From contig JBEBHJ010000061.1 in the NCBI GenBank assembly GCA_040081075.1, positions 1-23,719 of the forward strand: a stretch of DNA of 23,719 bases, in the 5' to 3' direction. The stretch comes from JANJUB01 sp040081075. GTDB taxonomy: Bacteria > Armatimonadota > Fimbriimonadia > Fimbriimonadales > Fimbriimonadaceae. Position 1 is the first letter of the stretch, and each line of letters opens with the position of its first letter. The notes below the pieces were generated by a model. The model searched no databases. It saw nothing but the letters and a program-made list of their open reading frames with translations, and was not told the origin of the DNA. The position numbers and the translations under genes are program-made. Shown piece by piece: positions 1 to 6,608 of this stretch.

Positions 1-17
1 ATGTGTATAAGAGACAG
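1..17. other. Tn5/Nextera transposon adapter remnant (artefact)
   Basis: The first 17 bases, ATGTGTATAAGAGACAG, match the Tn5 mosaic end used in Nextera libraries (AGATGTGTATAAGAGACAG) with its first two bases missing. This is library adapter left at a contig end, not genomic sequence. The GTG at position 3 that could seem to start the first reading frame lies inside it, so that frame has no genuine start here. Confidence 0.97.
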
Positions 18-185
18 ATCGGATACTTTGGCGGTATCGTCAGCGGCTTGGGTGTAGGGCAAATCGCCCAGCATTGGGGGTGGAGTACAGCCATGGGGGT
101 TTTGGCGGGACTCTGTATCGTTGCTGGTGTCATCCTCGCATTCAGCTTAAATGTCCAAACGAAGAAGGTCTCCAATCTCCTCTAA
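18..185 (+). CDS. MFS transporter, C-terminal fragment (5' truncated)
   Basis: An open frame enters from the contig end and stops at TAA 183-185, leaving about 55 residues. They read as the last part of a major facilitator superfamily transporter. A GYFGGIVSG-type glycine-rich segment is followed by GQIAQHWGW, like the GxxADxxGW-type loop of organophosphate/anion MFS carriers, then a final hydrophobic helix (MGVLAGLCIVAGVILAFSL) and a short polar tail. It acts in the inner membrane; the substrate cannot be read from this piece. Its last 39 bases overlap, tail to tail, the 3' end of the phosphonatase-like hydrolase on the other strand. Given the two neighbours, uptake of a phosphonate or organophosphate is a reasonable guess. 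Family call fairly sure, substrate unsure. Confidence 0.7.
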   Translation: MGYFGGIVSGLGVGQIAQHWGWSTAMGVLAGLCIVAGVILAFSLNVQTKKVSNLL

Positions 186-806
186 GAGCGCATCGGGCCA
201 GAAAGCTTCAAGTTGAGCACGGGTGTGAGTTCCGTAAAGTACGCCGACGTTGAGACCCACCTTCGCGGCGGCTCCTTCCTTCAAATCGGCAGGAGTATCG
301 CCCACCTTGATCACCTCAGATGGCGCTACATTCGCGCGGCGACAGAGTTCAAAGATCATGTCCGGAGCGGGCCTTCCACTTTGGACTTCATCGCTCGCAA
401 TCGAATCATCAACCAAGTCGCCCCAGGCCATCCGTTCCAACAAGATATCAGTGGTCTCGCGGTCAAATCCTGTATCTACGGCGATCCTAATGCCCAGTTC
501 CTTCAGGACTCGAAAAGTTGCGGACGTGCCCGGAATCTCCCGCACCTCGGGAGAGGTTCTATAGGTCTCGATCATTCGGCCTCGAAAGTCGGCATCAATC
601 GCCTCAACGTCGCCGCTCGCCCCATATTGGTGGAGGAGCATTTGAATTGCAATCGGCTTTCGGATTCCCATGACAACGTTGACGTCATCAACCGTGACTG
701 CCACTCCCGCTGCCAGCAACGCCTCTTGGAGGCAACCTCCTACCGTGTTAGAGTCGGATACAGTGGTCCCAGCGAGATCGAAGATTGCGAGTTTGAAGCG
801 TGCCAT
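147..806 (-). CDS. phosphonatase-like HAD hydrolase (PhnX-like, TIGR03351 type)
   Basis: 219 aa. The N-terminal HAD motif is FDLAGTT (nucleophile Asp10), with Ala where ordinary HAD phosphatases have the second Asp. This DxAGT form marks phosphonoacetaldehyde hydrolase and its close relatives. In the cap domain MGIRKP places Lys50 where PhnX has its Schiff-base lysine (MGxxK). Motif III is GRPAPD, with Arg in place of the usual Lys, and motif IV is VGDTPADLKEG. Expected chemistry is hydrolytic C-P bond cleavage of a phosphonoaldehyde, giving phosphate and an aldehyde. The ATG lies 5 nt after the stop of the upstream FAD oxidoreductase, so the two are one operon with linked metabolism. The exact substrate is not known; canonical PhnX is the alternative. 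Confidence 0.85.
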   Translation of the reverse strand: MARFKLAIFDLAGTTVSDSNTVGGCLQEALLAAGVAVTVDDVNVVMGIRKPIAIQMLLHQYGASGDVEAIDADFRGRMIETYRTSPEVREIPGTSATFRVLKELGIRIAVDTGFDRETTDILLERMAWGDLVDDSIASDEVQSGRPAPDMIFELCRRANVAPSEVIKVGDTPADLKEGAAAKVGLNVGVLYGTHTRAQLEAFWPDALLEEIGDLLRLDI

Positions 807-811
807 GAGAT

Positions 812-1936
812 CTAGATAAGTTGTTGAGATAGGCGTTCAGTCAAGCCGAACGAAAGGGTCATCCCGGTTCCAAATAGGTTGAGTCCCCAGATTGAATCGC
901 CTAGCGATTGCCACCAATAGGGCAATGTGGCGTGGGTATTGTAAGTTCCGGTCCACCTCTTGGTGACTTGATATCTGTTTCGGGGGAGGAACTCGTCCAT
1001 GGCGTCGAGAATTGCCTCATCAATCGAGTCATCTCGATAGGGCGCACCTCCTCGGCCGTAGGCGTGGCTGTCGCCAACTGTTATCGTTCCGTCGGCATGC
1101 TCCGCCACGAGCACGTGAATCCCTTGCTTCATCTGCTCGGGCCATTTCTGCAGGTGAAACTCCCTTAATGCTGGCAACGAGGGACATTGCCGAAAATTCG
1201 CATAATGTCCAAGAGTTAATCCCGCGCACAAGTGGATACCTAGCGGCTGAGCATCGCCAGAAACGGCTGTCAAACGCAGCATTTGAAGTTGGCACGAAAG
1301 TAGACCAGCGCTCTGACAAGCCGCCGGATAAAGTGAATACAGTGCCGGCCCCGGACAAACGACGATTTTGTCGGCTTGAACCACATCCCCGGAGGACAAC
1401 TCAACCTGACCAGGCTGTATCCTAGATACGGCGCAATCGAACCGGACATCAACGCCAAGAGTGGAAAGGGCCGACGCGCACTGATGCACGACCTCACGGG
1501 GGTCGACGCCAGCCTCCGTAGGGCTATAGATACCGCCTTGAAGGCGATCGCTCCGAACAAACGGGAAGCGCTCGGAGAGTTCACCTGGTGACAGCAGCTC
1601 CCGGGCGTACGCACCCCCATTGCTCGCCATATACTCCCTCAAGACCTCGAGTTCTAGAGGTTCATACGCGAGGGTGAGCGAGCCTTGAGTTTGGATCCAA
1701 AAGCCGAGAGTATCGGCGGCTTCCGCCCAGAGTTCCCGACTGCGTAGTGCCAGATCATGTAACTCGACGGTGGGCTGGCCAATGATCCAGAGCATCCCGA
1801 AATTGCGAACGCTGGCACCCATGGCAACCGCGGATTGCTCCAGCACGACCACCCTCTTCCCAGCTCGTTGAAGGTGCCAGGCGAGGGACAGGCCGGCAAT
1901 TCCAGCCCCAACAATCCCCACGTCGTAACGCCCCAC
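812..1936 (-). CDS. FAD-dependent amine oxidoreductase, TIGR03364-like (phosphonate-associated)
   Basis: A DAO-family flavoprotein of 374 aa from the GTG at 1936. The Rossmann dinucleotide motif GxGxxG is at residues 10-15, with Glu33 closing the second strand to bind ribose. A family-specific GASVRNFGMLW segment follows at about 40-50, and GTGMTLSFGL near the C-terminus is the second FAD-contacting region. The frame stays open upstream to a TTG at 1996, but the extra 20 residues do not look like this family and the Rossmann strand should sit at the N-terminus, so GTG 1936 is preferred. Such enzymes oxidatively deaminate small aminophosphonates. With the adjacent HAD hydrolase it would convert an aminophosphonate to an aldehyde and then to phosphate. 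Start is uncertain; family is firm. Confidence 0.85.
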   Translation of the reverse strand: MGRYDVGIVGAGIAGLSLAWHLQRAGKRVVVLEQSAVAMGASVRNFGMLWIIGQPTVELHDLALRSRELWAEAADTLGFWIQTQGSLTLAYEPLELEVLREYMASNGGAYARELLSPGELSERFPFVRSDRLQGGIYSPTEAGVDPREVVHQCASALSTLGVDVRFDCAVSRIQPGQVELSSGDVVQADKIVVCPGPALYSLYPAACQSAGLLSCQLQMLRLTAVSGDAQPLGIHLCAGLTLGHYANFRQCPSLPALREFHLQKWPEQMKQGIHVLVAEHADGTITVGDSHAYGRGGAPYRDDSIDEAILDAMDEFLPRNRYQVTKRWTGTYNTHATLPYWWQSLGDSIWGLNLFGTGMTLSFGLTERLSQQLI

Positions 1937-2001
1937 AGGGTGATTGTAAACCAAACATGTTAAGAGATGGAGGCAAGTTTGGGGTCTGCGCGACAAGTCA
2001 T

Positions 2002-2031
2002 TTGAAGAATTTATCCTCCAACGGGTAAACT
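2002..2031 (+). promoter_or_regulatory. candidate promoter for the rplK operon
   Basis: TTGAAG (2002-2007), an 18-bp spacer and TAAACT (2026-2031) form a moderate sigma-70-like match. It would give a leader of about 65-70 nt before rplK. It lies in the divergent gap between the FAD oxidoreductase and rplK. The -10 matches 4 of 6 consensus positions, so this is tentative. Confidence 0.3.
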
Positions 2032-2103
2032 ACACCTTCAACTCGGTTCGGGCTGATGCTTCCCTCTCTTCCCTTGAACCAGATCAAGATTTAGGTTTAT
2101 ATC

Positions 2104-2529
2104 ATGGCAAAGCAGATTACAAGCGTTATCAAGCTCAATATTCCCGCAGGAAAGGGAACTCCCGCCCCTCCCGTTGGCCCCGCCCTCGGTCAGGCTGGCA
2201 TCAATATGATGGAGTTTTTGAAGAAGTTCAACGAAATGACAGCTCCGCAAATGGGCTTCATGTTGCCGGTTGAGATTCTGGTTTACAGCGACCGTTCTTA
2301 CTCGTTCGTCGTTAAGCAACCGCTTATGACCGACCTCATCAAGCAAGCCGCTGGCATCACGAAAGGCGCCGCGAACCCCAAAACCGACAAAGCTGGAACG
2401 CTAAATCGCGAGAAACTGCTTGAAGTCGCTCGCAAGAAAATGGCTGACCTCAACACTGAAGATGAGGAAATGGCGATTCGAATCGTTGCTGGCTCCGCTC
2501 GCTCGATGGGCGTCCGCGTCGAAGAGTAG
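2104..2529 (+). CDS. rplK: 50S ribosomal protein L11
   Basis: 141 aa, the normal length for L11. The N-terminal domain opens with MAKQITSVIKLNIPAGKGTP followed by PPVGPALGQAGIN, the proline-rich region at the factor-binding GTPase centre. The C-terminal RNA-binding domain contains the NREKLLEVARKKMADLN helix and ends IVAGSARSMGVRVEE, the standard conserved close. L11 binds the 1060 region of 23S rRNA. The Shine-Dalgarno is weak (TAGGT about 8 nt before ATG). It starts a five-gene plus-strand run; the next ATG is 8 bp after its stop. Unusually, rplA is not downstream but about 15 kb away on the other strand. Confidence 0.98.
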   Translation: MAKQITSVIKLNIPAGKGTPAPPVGPALGQAGINMMEFLKKFNEMTAPQMGFMLPVEILVYSDRSYSFVVKQPLMTDLIKQAAGITKGAANPKTDKAGTLNREKLLEVARKKMADLNTEDEEMAIRIVAGSARSMGVRVEE

Positions 2530-2537
2530 TCACCGCC

Positions 2538-3290
2538 ATGGCAGAGCTCGCCTTTGGTTTTCAGGGTGAGCTGTTAACCAGCGGTTACTGTGCAAACGTA
2601 TACGCAGATTCGAGCCGGGTGCTTAAGGTTCCCTTTCAAGGCGAAGAACTCGATTCGGGATTTCGTGCCACACTCGCCTATTCTGAGACCGTCGGTCCTC
2701 GGGTTATTGCATCCGATGTCGAATCCAGTTCGATCCTGATGGAGCGGATCGTGCCCGGTACTACACTCGATGTGCATGGGCTTTCTGATGAGGCCCAACT
2801 TCAAATTTGCGTTGGGTTTGCGCTTCGAGTTCGCGAGATTTCACTCGCGGCACCGTTACCCCTAGCCAAATACTTTGAAATCCCATCTCTATTGGTACGA
2901 GAGCTCCTCTCTACGACAACAACCGAGTGTTTTCTTCACGGCGATCTGCATCATGAGAACGTGCTCTGGGGGAGTGATCGTTGGTGGCTGATTGATCCCA
3001 AGGGACTGTTTGGAGACCCCGCATTTGAAGCCGCCGCCTACCTCCACAACCCTCTTTCAGTTATGGCTAGAGCCAGTGATTCGGAATTGATCGATCTTGC
3101 GAAACATCGTATCGCGCAGTGGGCGGAGAGTTTAGGAGTTTCCCCTGACCGCATCTGGGCTTGGGCGGTAGCGGTAGCCCAATCCTGCATCGCTGATGGG
3201 TTTGAAAACTGCCGACGAGAATTGGCAGCGCTGATGCCCTTGGCTCCGCACTTTGGGGCCACTGGTTGGGCAACGTTGGTGAGTCAATGA
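2538..3290 (+). CDS. APH-family small-molecule kinase (streptomycin-6-kinase-like)
   Basis: 250 aa of the aminoglycoside/hydroxyurea phosphotransferase class (APH_6_hur-like). Visible motifs are RVLKVPF near residue 30 (nucleotide-binding lysine of the N-lobe), ILMERIVPG around 66-74 (hinge), the Brenner catalytic motif HGDLHHEN at 134-141 with catalytic Asp136 and Asn141, and IDPKG at 152-156, the metal-binding DxxG-type segment, followed by GDPAFEAAAYLHNP. The fold is complete, so the enzyme is probably active. The phosphoryl acceptor could be an antibiotic, a sugar or another small metabolite; chromosomal homologues often have no demonstrated resistance role. It follows rplK by 8 bp and shares an ATGA overlap with the dimethylargininase, which suggests translational coupling. 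Confidence 0.85.
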   Translation: MAELAFGFQGELLTSGYCANVYADSSRVLKVPFQGEELDSGFRATLAYSETVGPRVIASDVESSSILMERIVPGTTLDVHGLSDEAQLQICVGFALRVREISLAAPLPLAKYFEIPSLLVRELLSTTTTECFLHGDLHHENVLWGSDRWWLIDPKGLFGDPAFEAAAYLHNPLSVMARASDSELIDLAKHRIAQWAESLGVSPDRIWAWAVAVAQSCIADGFENCRRELAALMPLAPHFGATGWATLVSQ

Positions 3291-4042
3291 AAGCCATCAT
3301 ACGACCGCCCGGCGCAACCTTCACCCAAGGAATCACGGCCGCTAAACTGGGGCCTCCTGATTTGCCGCTCGCGCTTGAACAGCACCGCGCCTATTGCGAC
3401 GCCCTGAGATCGATAGGGGTCGAGCTCATTGAGCTCCCCGCTAGCGATGAGTTTCCTGACTCTACCTTTGTCGAAGACGTTGCCATCGCTATCCCCAGCG
3501 GGTTTATCCTAACCAATCCCGGCGCGCCCGCCCGGAAGGGCGAAGTCGCGCTGATCGAGTCCTTTTTGAATCCAGTCCTTGGCAAAATAGAAGCACCCGG
3601 AACCCTGGACGGGGGAGATGTTTGCCAAATGGGCCACACTTTCCTGATCGGGCTTTCCGAGAGGACAAATGAAGAAGGATCTCGCCAACTTGCCGCCCTT
3701 CTGGCGGCCCATGGGTTCGAATGTAAGATGGTTGACATTCGCTCGAGCAAGACCTTACTCCACCTCAAGAGCGGGCTGACGTACATTGACGAGAGTCTGG
3801 TTATAGCTTCAAAGGAAATTGCCGGACACCTGGCTCTTAGCTTGTTTGAAGTGGTATCACCCCAAAACGATGATGACTATGCAGCTAACGCGGTCGCCAT
3901 AAATGGAAAGGTGCTATCCGCTGCCGGTCACGAAAAGCTGGAATCCAGGCTCAGGGCTCGAGGATGCGATCTGATCTTGCTTGAGATGAGCGAGTTCCAA
4001 AAGATGGACGGCGGCCTCAGTTGCCTCTCCATCAGGTTTTGA
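3287..4042 (+). CDS. dimethylargininase (DDAH) / amidinotransferase-fold hydrolase
   Basis: 251 aa from ATG 3287, which overlaps the preceding TGA as ATGA; the frame is open seven codons further upstream but that start is less likely. DDAH signatures occur in order: FPDSTFVED (56-64), RKGE (83-86), GTLDGGDV (105-112), GLSERTNEEG (122-131), LLHLKSGLTYI (157-167) with catalytic His159, and the C-terminal GGLSCLSIRF with nucleophile Cys246. All parts of the Cys/His catalytic centre are present and the length is normal. The expected reaction is dimethylarginine (or a related guanidine) hydrolysed to citrulline and an amine, in the cytosol. Why it sits between an APH-type kinase and an RNA-kinase-like gene is unclear; nothing in it suggests RNA work. 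Confidence 0.93.
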   Translation: MKAIIRPPGATFTQGITAAKLGPPDLPLALEQHRAYCDALRSIGVELIELPASDEFPDSTFVEDVAIAIPSGFILTNPGAPARKGEVALIESFLNPVLGKIEAPGTLDGGDVCQMGHTFLIGLSERTNEEGSRQLAALLAAHGFECKMVDIRSSKTLLHLKSGLTYIDESLVIASKEIAGHLALSLFEVVSPQNDDDYAANAVAINGKVLSAAGHEKLESRLRARGCDLILLEMSEFQKMDGGLSCLSIRF

Positions 4043-4056
4043 AGGAATAATGAACC

Positions 4057-4500
4057 GTGGAAATTGTGATGTTCATTGGAATCCAGGGCAGTGGGAAGTC
4101 GACCTTCTATGCTAGCTACTTTGCCGATAGTCACCTACGAATCAACCTGGATATGCTCAAGACTCGGCATCGTGAAAGGACCTTGTTGGAGACTTGCATC
4201 AGAATTGGACAAAGTGTGGTCGTGGACAATACAAACATCACATCGCAAGACCGCTCTCGATATCTGGCTATGGCTGCTAACTCGGGCACACCTGTTCGAG
4301 GTTACTATTTTGAGTCTAGAGTCAAAGAGTGCCTTGCGAGAAATGAAGCACGAAGCGGCACCAAACGCATAAAGGAAGCAGGCTTATTGGGGACATATGG
4401 CAGATTGGAACTGCCTAGTATCGATGAAGGCTTTGCAGACTTGAGTTTCGTCAGGATATCGTCTCCAGGTGAATTTGAAATACTAGAGTGGCAACCATGA
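4057..4500 (+). CDS. PNKP-like P-loop kinase (AAA_33 family), candidate 5'-polynucleotide kinase
   Basis: 147 aa starting at GTG 4057; AAGGA at 4042-4046 supports this start. Walker A is GIQGSGKST (8-16). RINLDML (28-34) puts Asp32 in the position of the general base of T4 PNK-type kinases, VVVDNTN (54-60) is the characteristic DNTN motif of this family, and ECLARNEAR (91-99) supplies the lid arginines. The protein is a bare kinase domain without the fused phosphatase or ligase found in larger PNKPs. The family phosphorylates 5'-OH nucleic acid ends or small molecules. Immediate coupling (ATGA overlap) to a Thg1-like polymerase, which needs 5'-phosphorylated RNA substrates, favours an RNA substrate; that is inference. 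Confidence 0.82.
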   Translation: MEIVMFIGIQGSGKSTFYASYFADSHLRINLDMLKTRHRERTLLETCIRIGQSVVVDNTNITSQDRSRYLAMAANSGTPVRGYYFESRVKECLARNEARSGTKRIKEAGLLGTYGRLELPSIDEGFADLSFVRISSPGEFEILEWQP

Positions 4501-5252
4501 AATTTGACGTACTCGACGCCAAAATGCGCGTTTATGAGACTGCTCACGATCATTGCGTATTGCCTGGCGTTTGGATGGTAGCCCGGCTAGATGGTCGAGG
4601 TTTCACTAGGTTAACCAAGGAACTTCACGCTTTCGAAGCACCCTACGATCAGCGGTTTCGAGACTTGATGAGTGACACTTGCGTTCACCTGATGCAATGT
4701 GGCTTCCAAGCACTGTACGCGTATACACAAAGCGACGAGATATCCGTCTTGCTGCACCGCGACGAAAGCGCATTTGGACGCAAGCTCCGAAAGCTGAACT
4801 CTGTATTGGCCGGCGAGGCTAGTGCAATATTTTCGCTCGGACTTCAAGCCCTAGGAGTTTTTGATTGTCGCATCTGTCAGTTCCCCACCTATGTACTGGT
4901 GGTCGAGTATTTTCGATGGAGGCAAGAAGATGCCGCGCGGAATGCCTTGAACGCCCACTGTTATTGGGCCATCCGCAATGAAGGGTTGTCGGTTGCCGAG
5001 GCAACTTCGAAATCAGAGGGATTGACCACTGCACAAAAGAATGAGCTCCTTTTTCAGTCCGGTATCAACTTTAACGAGGTCCCCAATTGGCAGAAGCGTG
5101 GCATCGGCCACTACTGGCAATCTTACGATAAAGTGGGAACGAACCCGCTTACGGGCGAATCCGTTGCTACAAGTCGCCGCAGAGTTGTCGTAGACCTTGA
5201 ACTACCAATGAAGGAGGCCTACGACGAGTTTATTGCTCAGTTCGAATCTTAG
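4497..5252 (+). CDS. Thg1-like protein (TLP), 3'-5' RNA polymerase / tRNA 5'-end repair
   Basis: 251 aa from ATG 4497, which overlaps the kinase stop (ATGA). The two-metal palm motifs of the Thg1 superfamily are intact: ARLDGRGFTRLTKE with Asp32-Gly33, and YTQSDEIS with Asp80-Glu81. The C-terminal half has FDCRICQFPTY, YFRWRQEDAARNALNAHCYW and KNELLFQSGINFNEVPNWQKRG. The eukaryotic HINNLYN segment is absent, as in bacterial TLPs, which add nucleotides 3'-5' in a template-directed way to truncated tRNA 5' ends rather than adding the single G-1 to tRNA-His. It is the last gene of the rplK run and converges on erpA with a 4-bp overlap of the two stops. Superfamily call is firm; the biological RNA target is unknown. 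Confidence 0.93.
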   Translation: MKFDVLDAKMRVYETAHDHCVLPGVWMVARLDGRGFTRLTKELHAFEAPYDQRFRDLMSDTCVHLMQCGFQALYAYTQSDEISVLLHRDESAFGRKLRKLNSVLAGEASAIFSLGLQALGVFDCRICQFPTYVLVVEYFRWRQEDAARNALNAHCYWAIRNEGLSVAEATSKSEGLTTAQKNELLFQSGINFNEVPNWQKRGIGHYWQSYDKVGTNPLTGESVATSRRRVVVDLELPMKEAYDEFIAQFES

Positions 5253-5629
5253 CCGCGAGAGCTGCAGCTACCGCAACCGCCGCCAGGTGCAGCGGCAGTT
5301 TCTGCGGTTTGGAAGGAGTTTCCACATCCACAACCACCAACGGCCTTGGGGTTATCAATCTTAAAGCCGCCGCCGAAATCGTCATCTACGAAGTCAACGC
5401 TTGAGCCGTCCATGTGCTGAAGGCTCATTGAATCAATGATAACTTTTACGCCTTCAACTTCATATACTTCGTCGCCCTCTTCTGGGGCTTGGTCGTCCAA
5501 GGCCATGCCATAGGACAGGCCCGAACAGCCTCCACCGGCGACCCAAACACGAAGGGCCGAGCCCTCTTTGTCTTGGCTAACGATCAGGTCTTTGAGTTCA
5601 GTTGCTGCACGAGGCGTTAATGTAATCAT
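5249..5629 (-). CDS. erpA: HesB/IscA/ErpA-type iron-sulfur carrier with Cys-rich tail
   Basis: 126 aa from ATG 5629; GGAGAG about 4 nt upstream fixes this start over an in-frame upstream ATG. It begins MITLTPRAATELKDL as A-type carriers do. The three cluster ligands are present: Cys35 in GGGCSGLSYGM, and Cys100 and Cys102 in GGCGCGNSF. The protein delivers [2Fe-2S]/[4Fe-4S] clusters to apo-proteins in the cytosol. After the usual C-terminus it has an extra tail of about 20 residues ending GGGCGSCSSRG, adding a CxxC pair (Cys119, Cys122). It is the last gene of the minus-strand run, 45 nt after the DUF4434 gene, with its stop overlapping that of the Thg1-like gene. The choice between erpA and iscA-like names rests on a solitary location without isc/suf genes. 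Confidence 0.92.
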   Translation of the reverse strand: MITLTPRAATELKDLIVSQDKEGSALRVWVAGGGCSGLSYGMALDDQAPEEGDEVYEVEGVKVIIDSMSLQHMDGSSVDFVDDDFGGGFKIDNPKAVGGCGCGNSFQTAETAAAPGGGCGSCSSRG

Positions 5630-5674
5630 TTTCTCTCCACCAATTATACGATTCCATAGATGCTTTGCGTTCAC

Positions 5675-6583
5675 CTACAGCTTAATATCAGCATATTCTT
5701 TATAGCGGTCAAACAAATTGTGAGCAGAAGGGTAGCACGAGTGTGGCGACATGAAGTGGGGAAACTCGAAAGTGATTATCTTTTCGGCGACTTTGGCGGC
5801 AGTTTCGAGCTTGAAACGCAAGTTACGCCAATCCGCGGGAGGGAATTTGATAGGCATATCCCGGTCGAATGACTCCAAGTTTGACCAGATTGTTACTCCG
5901 TATTTCGTCCCGAGCTGAGCGATGCCTTCGATGAATTTGGGCAGCTCTTGATAGTGGACTTGACCATCTTGAAATGCACAGAGGTCGAACGAGCCCTTCG
6001 TCGCCGCGAAGATTCGGTCCCAGTGGTCGAACGACTCTTCGAGAGTGAGCGCATTCTCACCAGATTGTTTGGCCCCTTGGGGATAGGGCGAAATGAGAAT
6101 CGGGACGTCCTTCAAGGCGCGGCACATCTTGCCGATATGGTTGAACATCTCGATGATGTGAGCGTCATTTTTGCCCGTTTCATGGGTGAGATACCATCCG
6201 GCGAAGCTCTGGTGATGCCCGTAACGCTCGGTTGCTTCTTCCAGAAACGCCTGATTGACTTCGACTTCCTTCCACCAGGAACGCTTCCACCAGTAGTGGC
6301 CAGAGTCGTAAGTTCCAAAGAAGACTTTCAGGTTGTACTCGTCGGCCAAGGAGAAGAAAAGCTCGCCCAGGTCATCGTAAACGGGAAGCAAATCGGGGAG
6401 GCACTTAGCCTCGAAAATGCACCGATTTTTGTATCCAGCCCGGATGATGATGACCGTGTCAATTCCGATTTTTTCATACAAAGCAAACTCTCGCCGCCAT
6501 TGCACTTCCCCCCAGTTTTGGCTGGGGATGTCGTGGGTGATCTCATCAAGGAATGTCCCGGTGATTCGCGGCAAAGTGGGCAT
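5675..6583 (-). CDS. DUF4434 family protein (TIM-barrel, glycosidase-like)
   Basis: 302 aa. It opens ITGTFLDEITHDIPSQNW, then EKIGIDTVIIIRAGYKN, LADEYNLKVFFGTYDSGHYW, FAGWYLTHETG, ILISPYP and FDLCAFQDG: alternating beta strands and helices with conserved acidic and aromatic residues at strand ends. This is the pattern of the DUF4434 domain, a probable glycoside-hydrolase-like TIM barrel often found with carbohydrate genes. Candidate catalytic acids are in the THETG and FQDG segments, but the family mechanism is not established. There is no signal peptide, so it probably acts in the cytoplasm. It starts 25 nt after the stop of the large glycosidase-like gene, suggesting a shared pathway. Confidence 0.7.
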   Translation of the reverse strand: MPTLPRITGTFLDEITHDIPSQNWGEVQWRREFALYEKIGIDTVIIIRAGYKNRCIFEAKCLPDLLPVYDDLGELFFSLADEYNLKVFFGTYDSGHYWWKRSWWKEVEVNQAFLEEATERYGHHQSFAGWYLTHETGKNDAHIIEMFNHIGKMCRALKDVPILISPYPQGAKQSGENALTLEESFDHWDRIFAATKGSFDLCAFQDGQVHYQELPKFIEGIAQLGTKYGVTIWSNLESFDRDMPIKFPPADWRNLRFKLETAAKVAEKIITFEFPHFMSPHSCYPSAHNLFDRYKEYADIKL

Positions 6584-6608
6584 CGATATTTAGACGCAAA
6601 GGGTTTGG

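Noticed and set aside
3..185. Complete small membrane protein starting at position 3
   Set aside because: The start codon and first five codons are transposon adapter; the rest is the C-terminus of an MFS transporter cut by the contig end.
213..815. 200-residue open frame on the plus strand
   Set aside because: It is antisense to the HAD hydrolase, which has clear catalytic motifs; the plus-strand translation has no family features.
2074..2102. TTGAAC-17 bp-TTATAT promoter directly before rplK
   Set aside because: Its start site would fall about 5 nt inside the rplK coding sequence, so it cannot make a full rplK mRNA.
5643..5648. Perfect TATAAT before erpA (minus strand)
   Set aside because: No acceptable -35 at 16-18 bp, and the predicted start lies inside the ribosome binding site.
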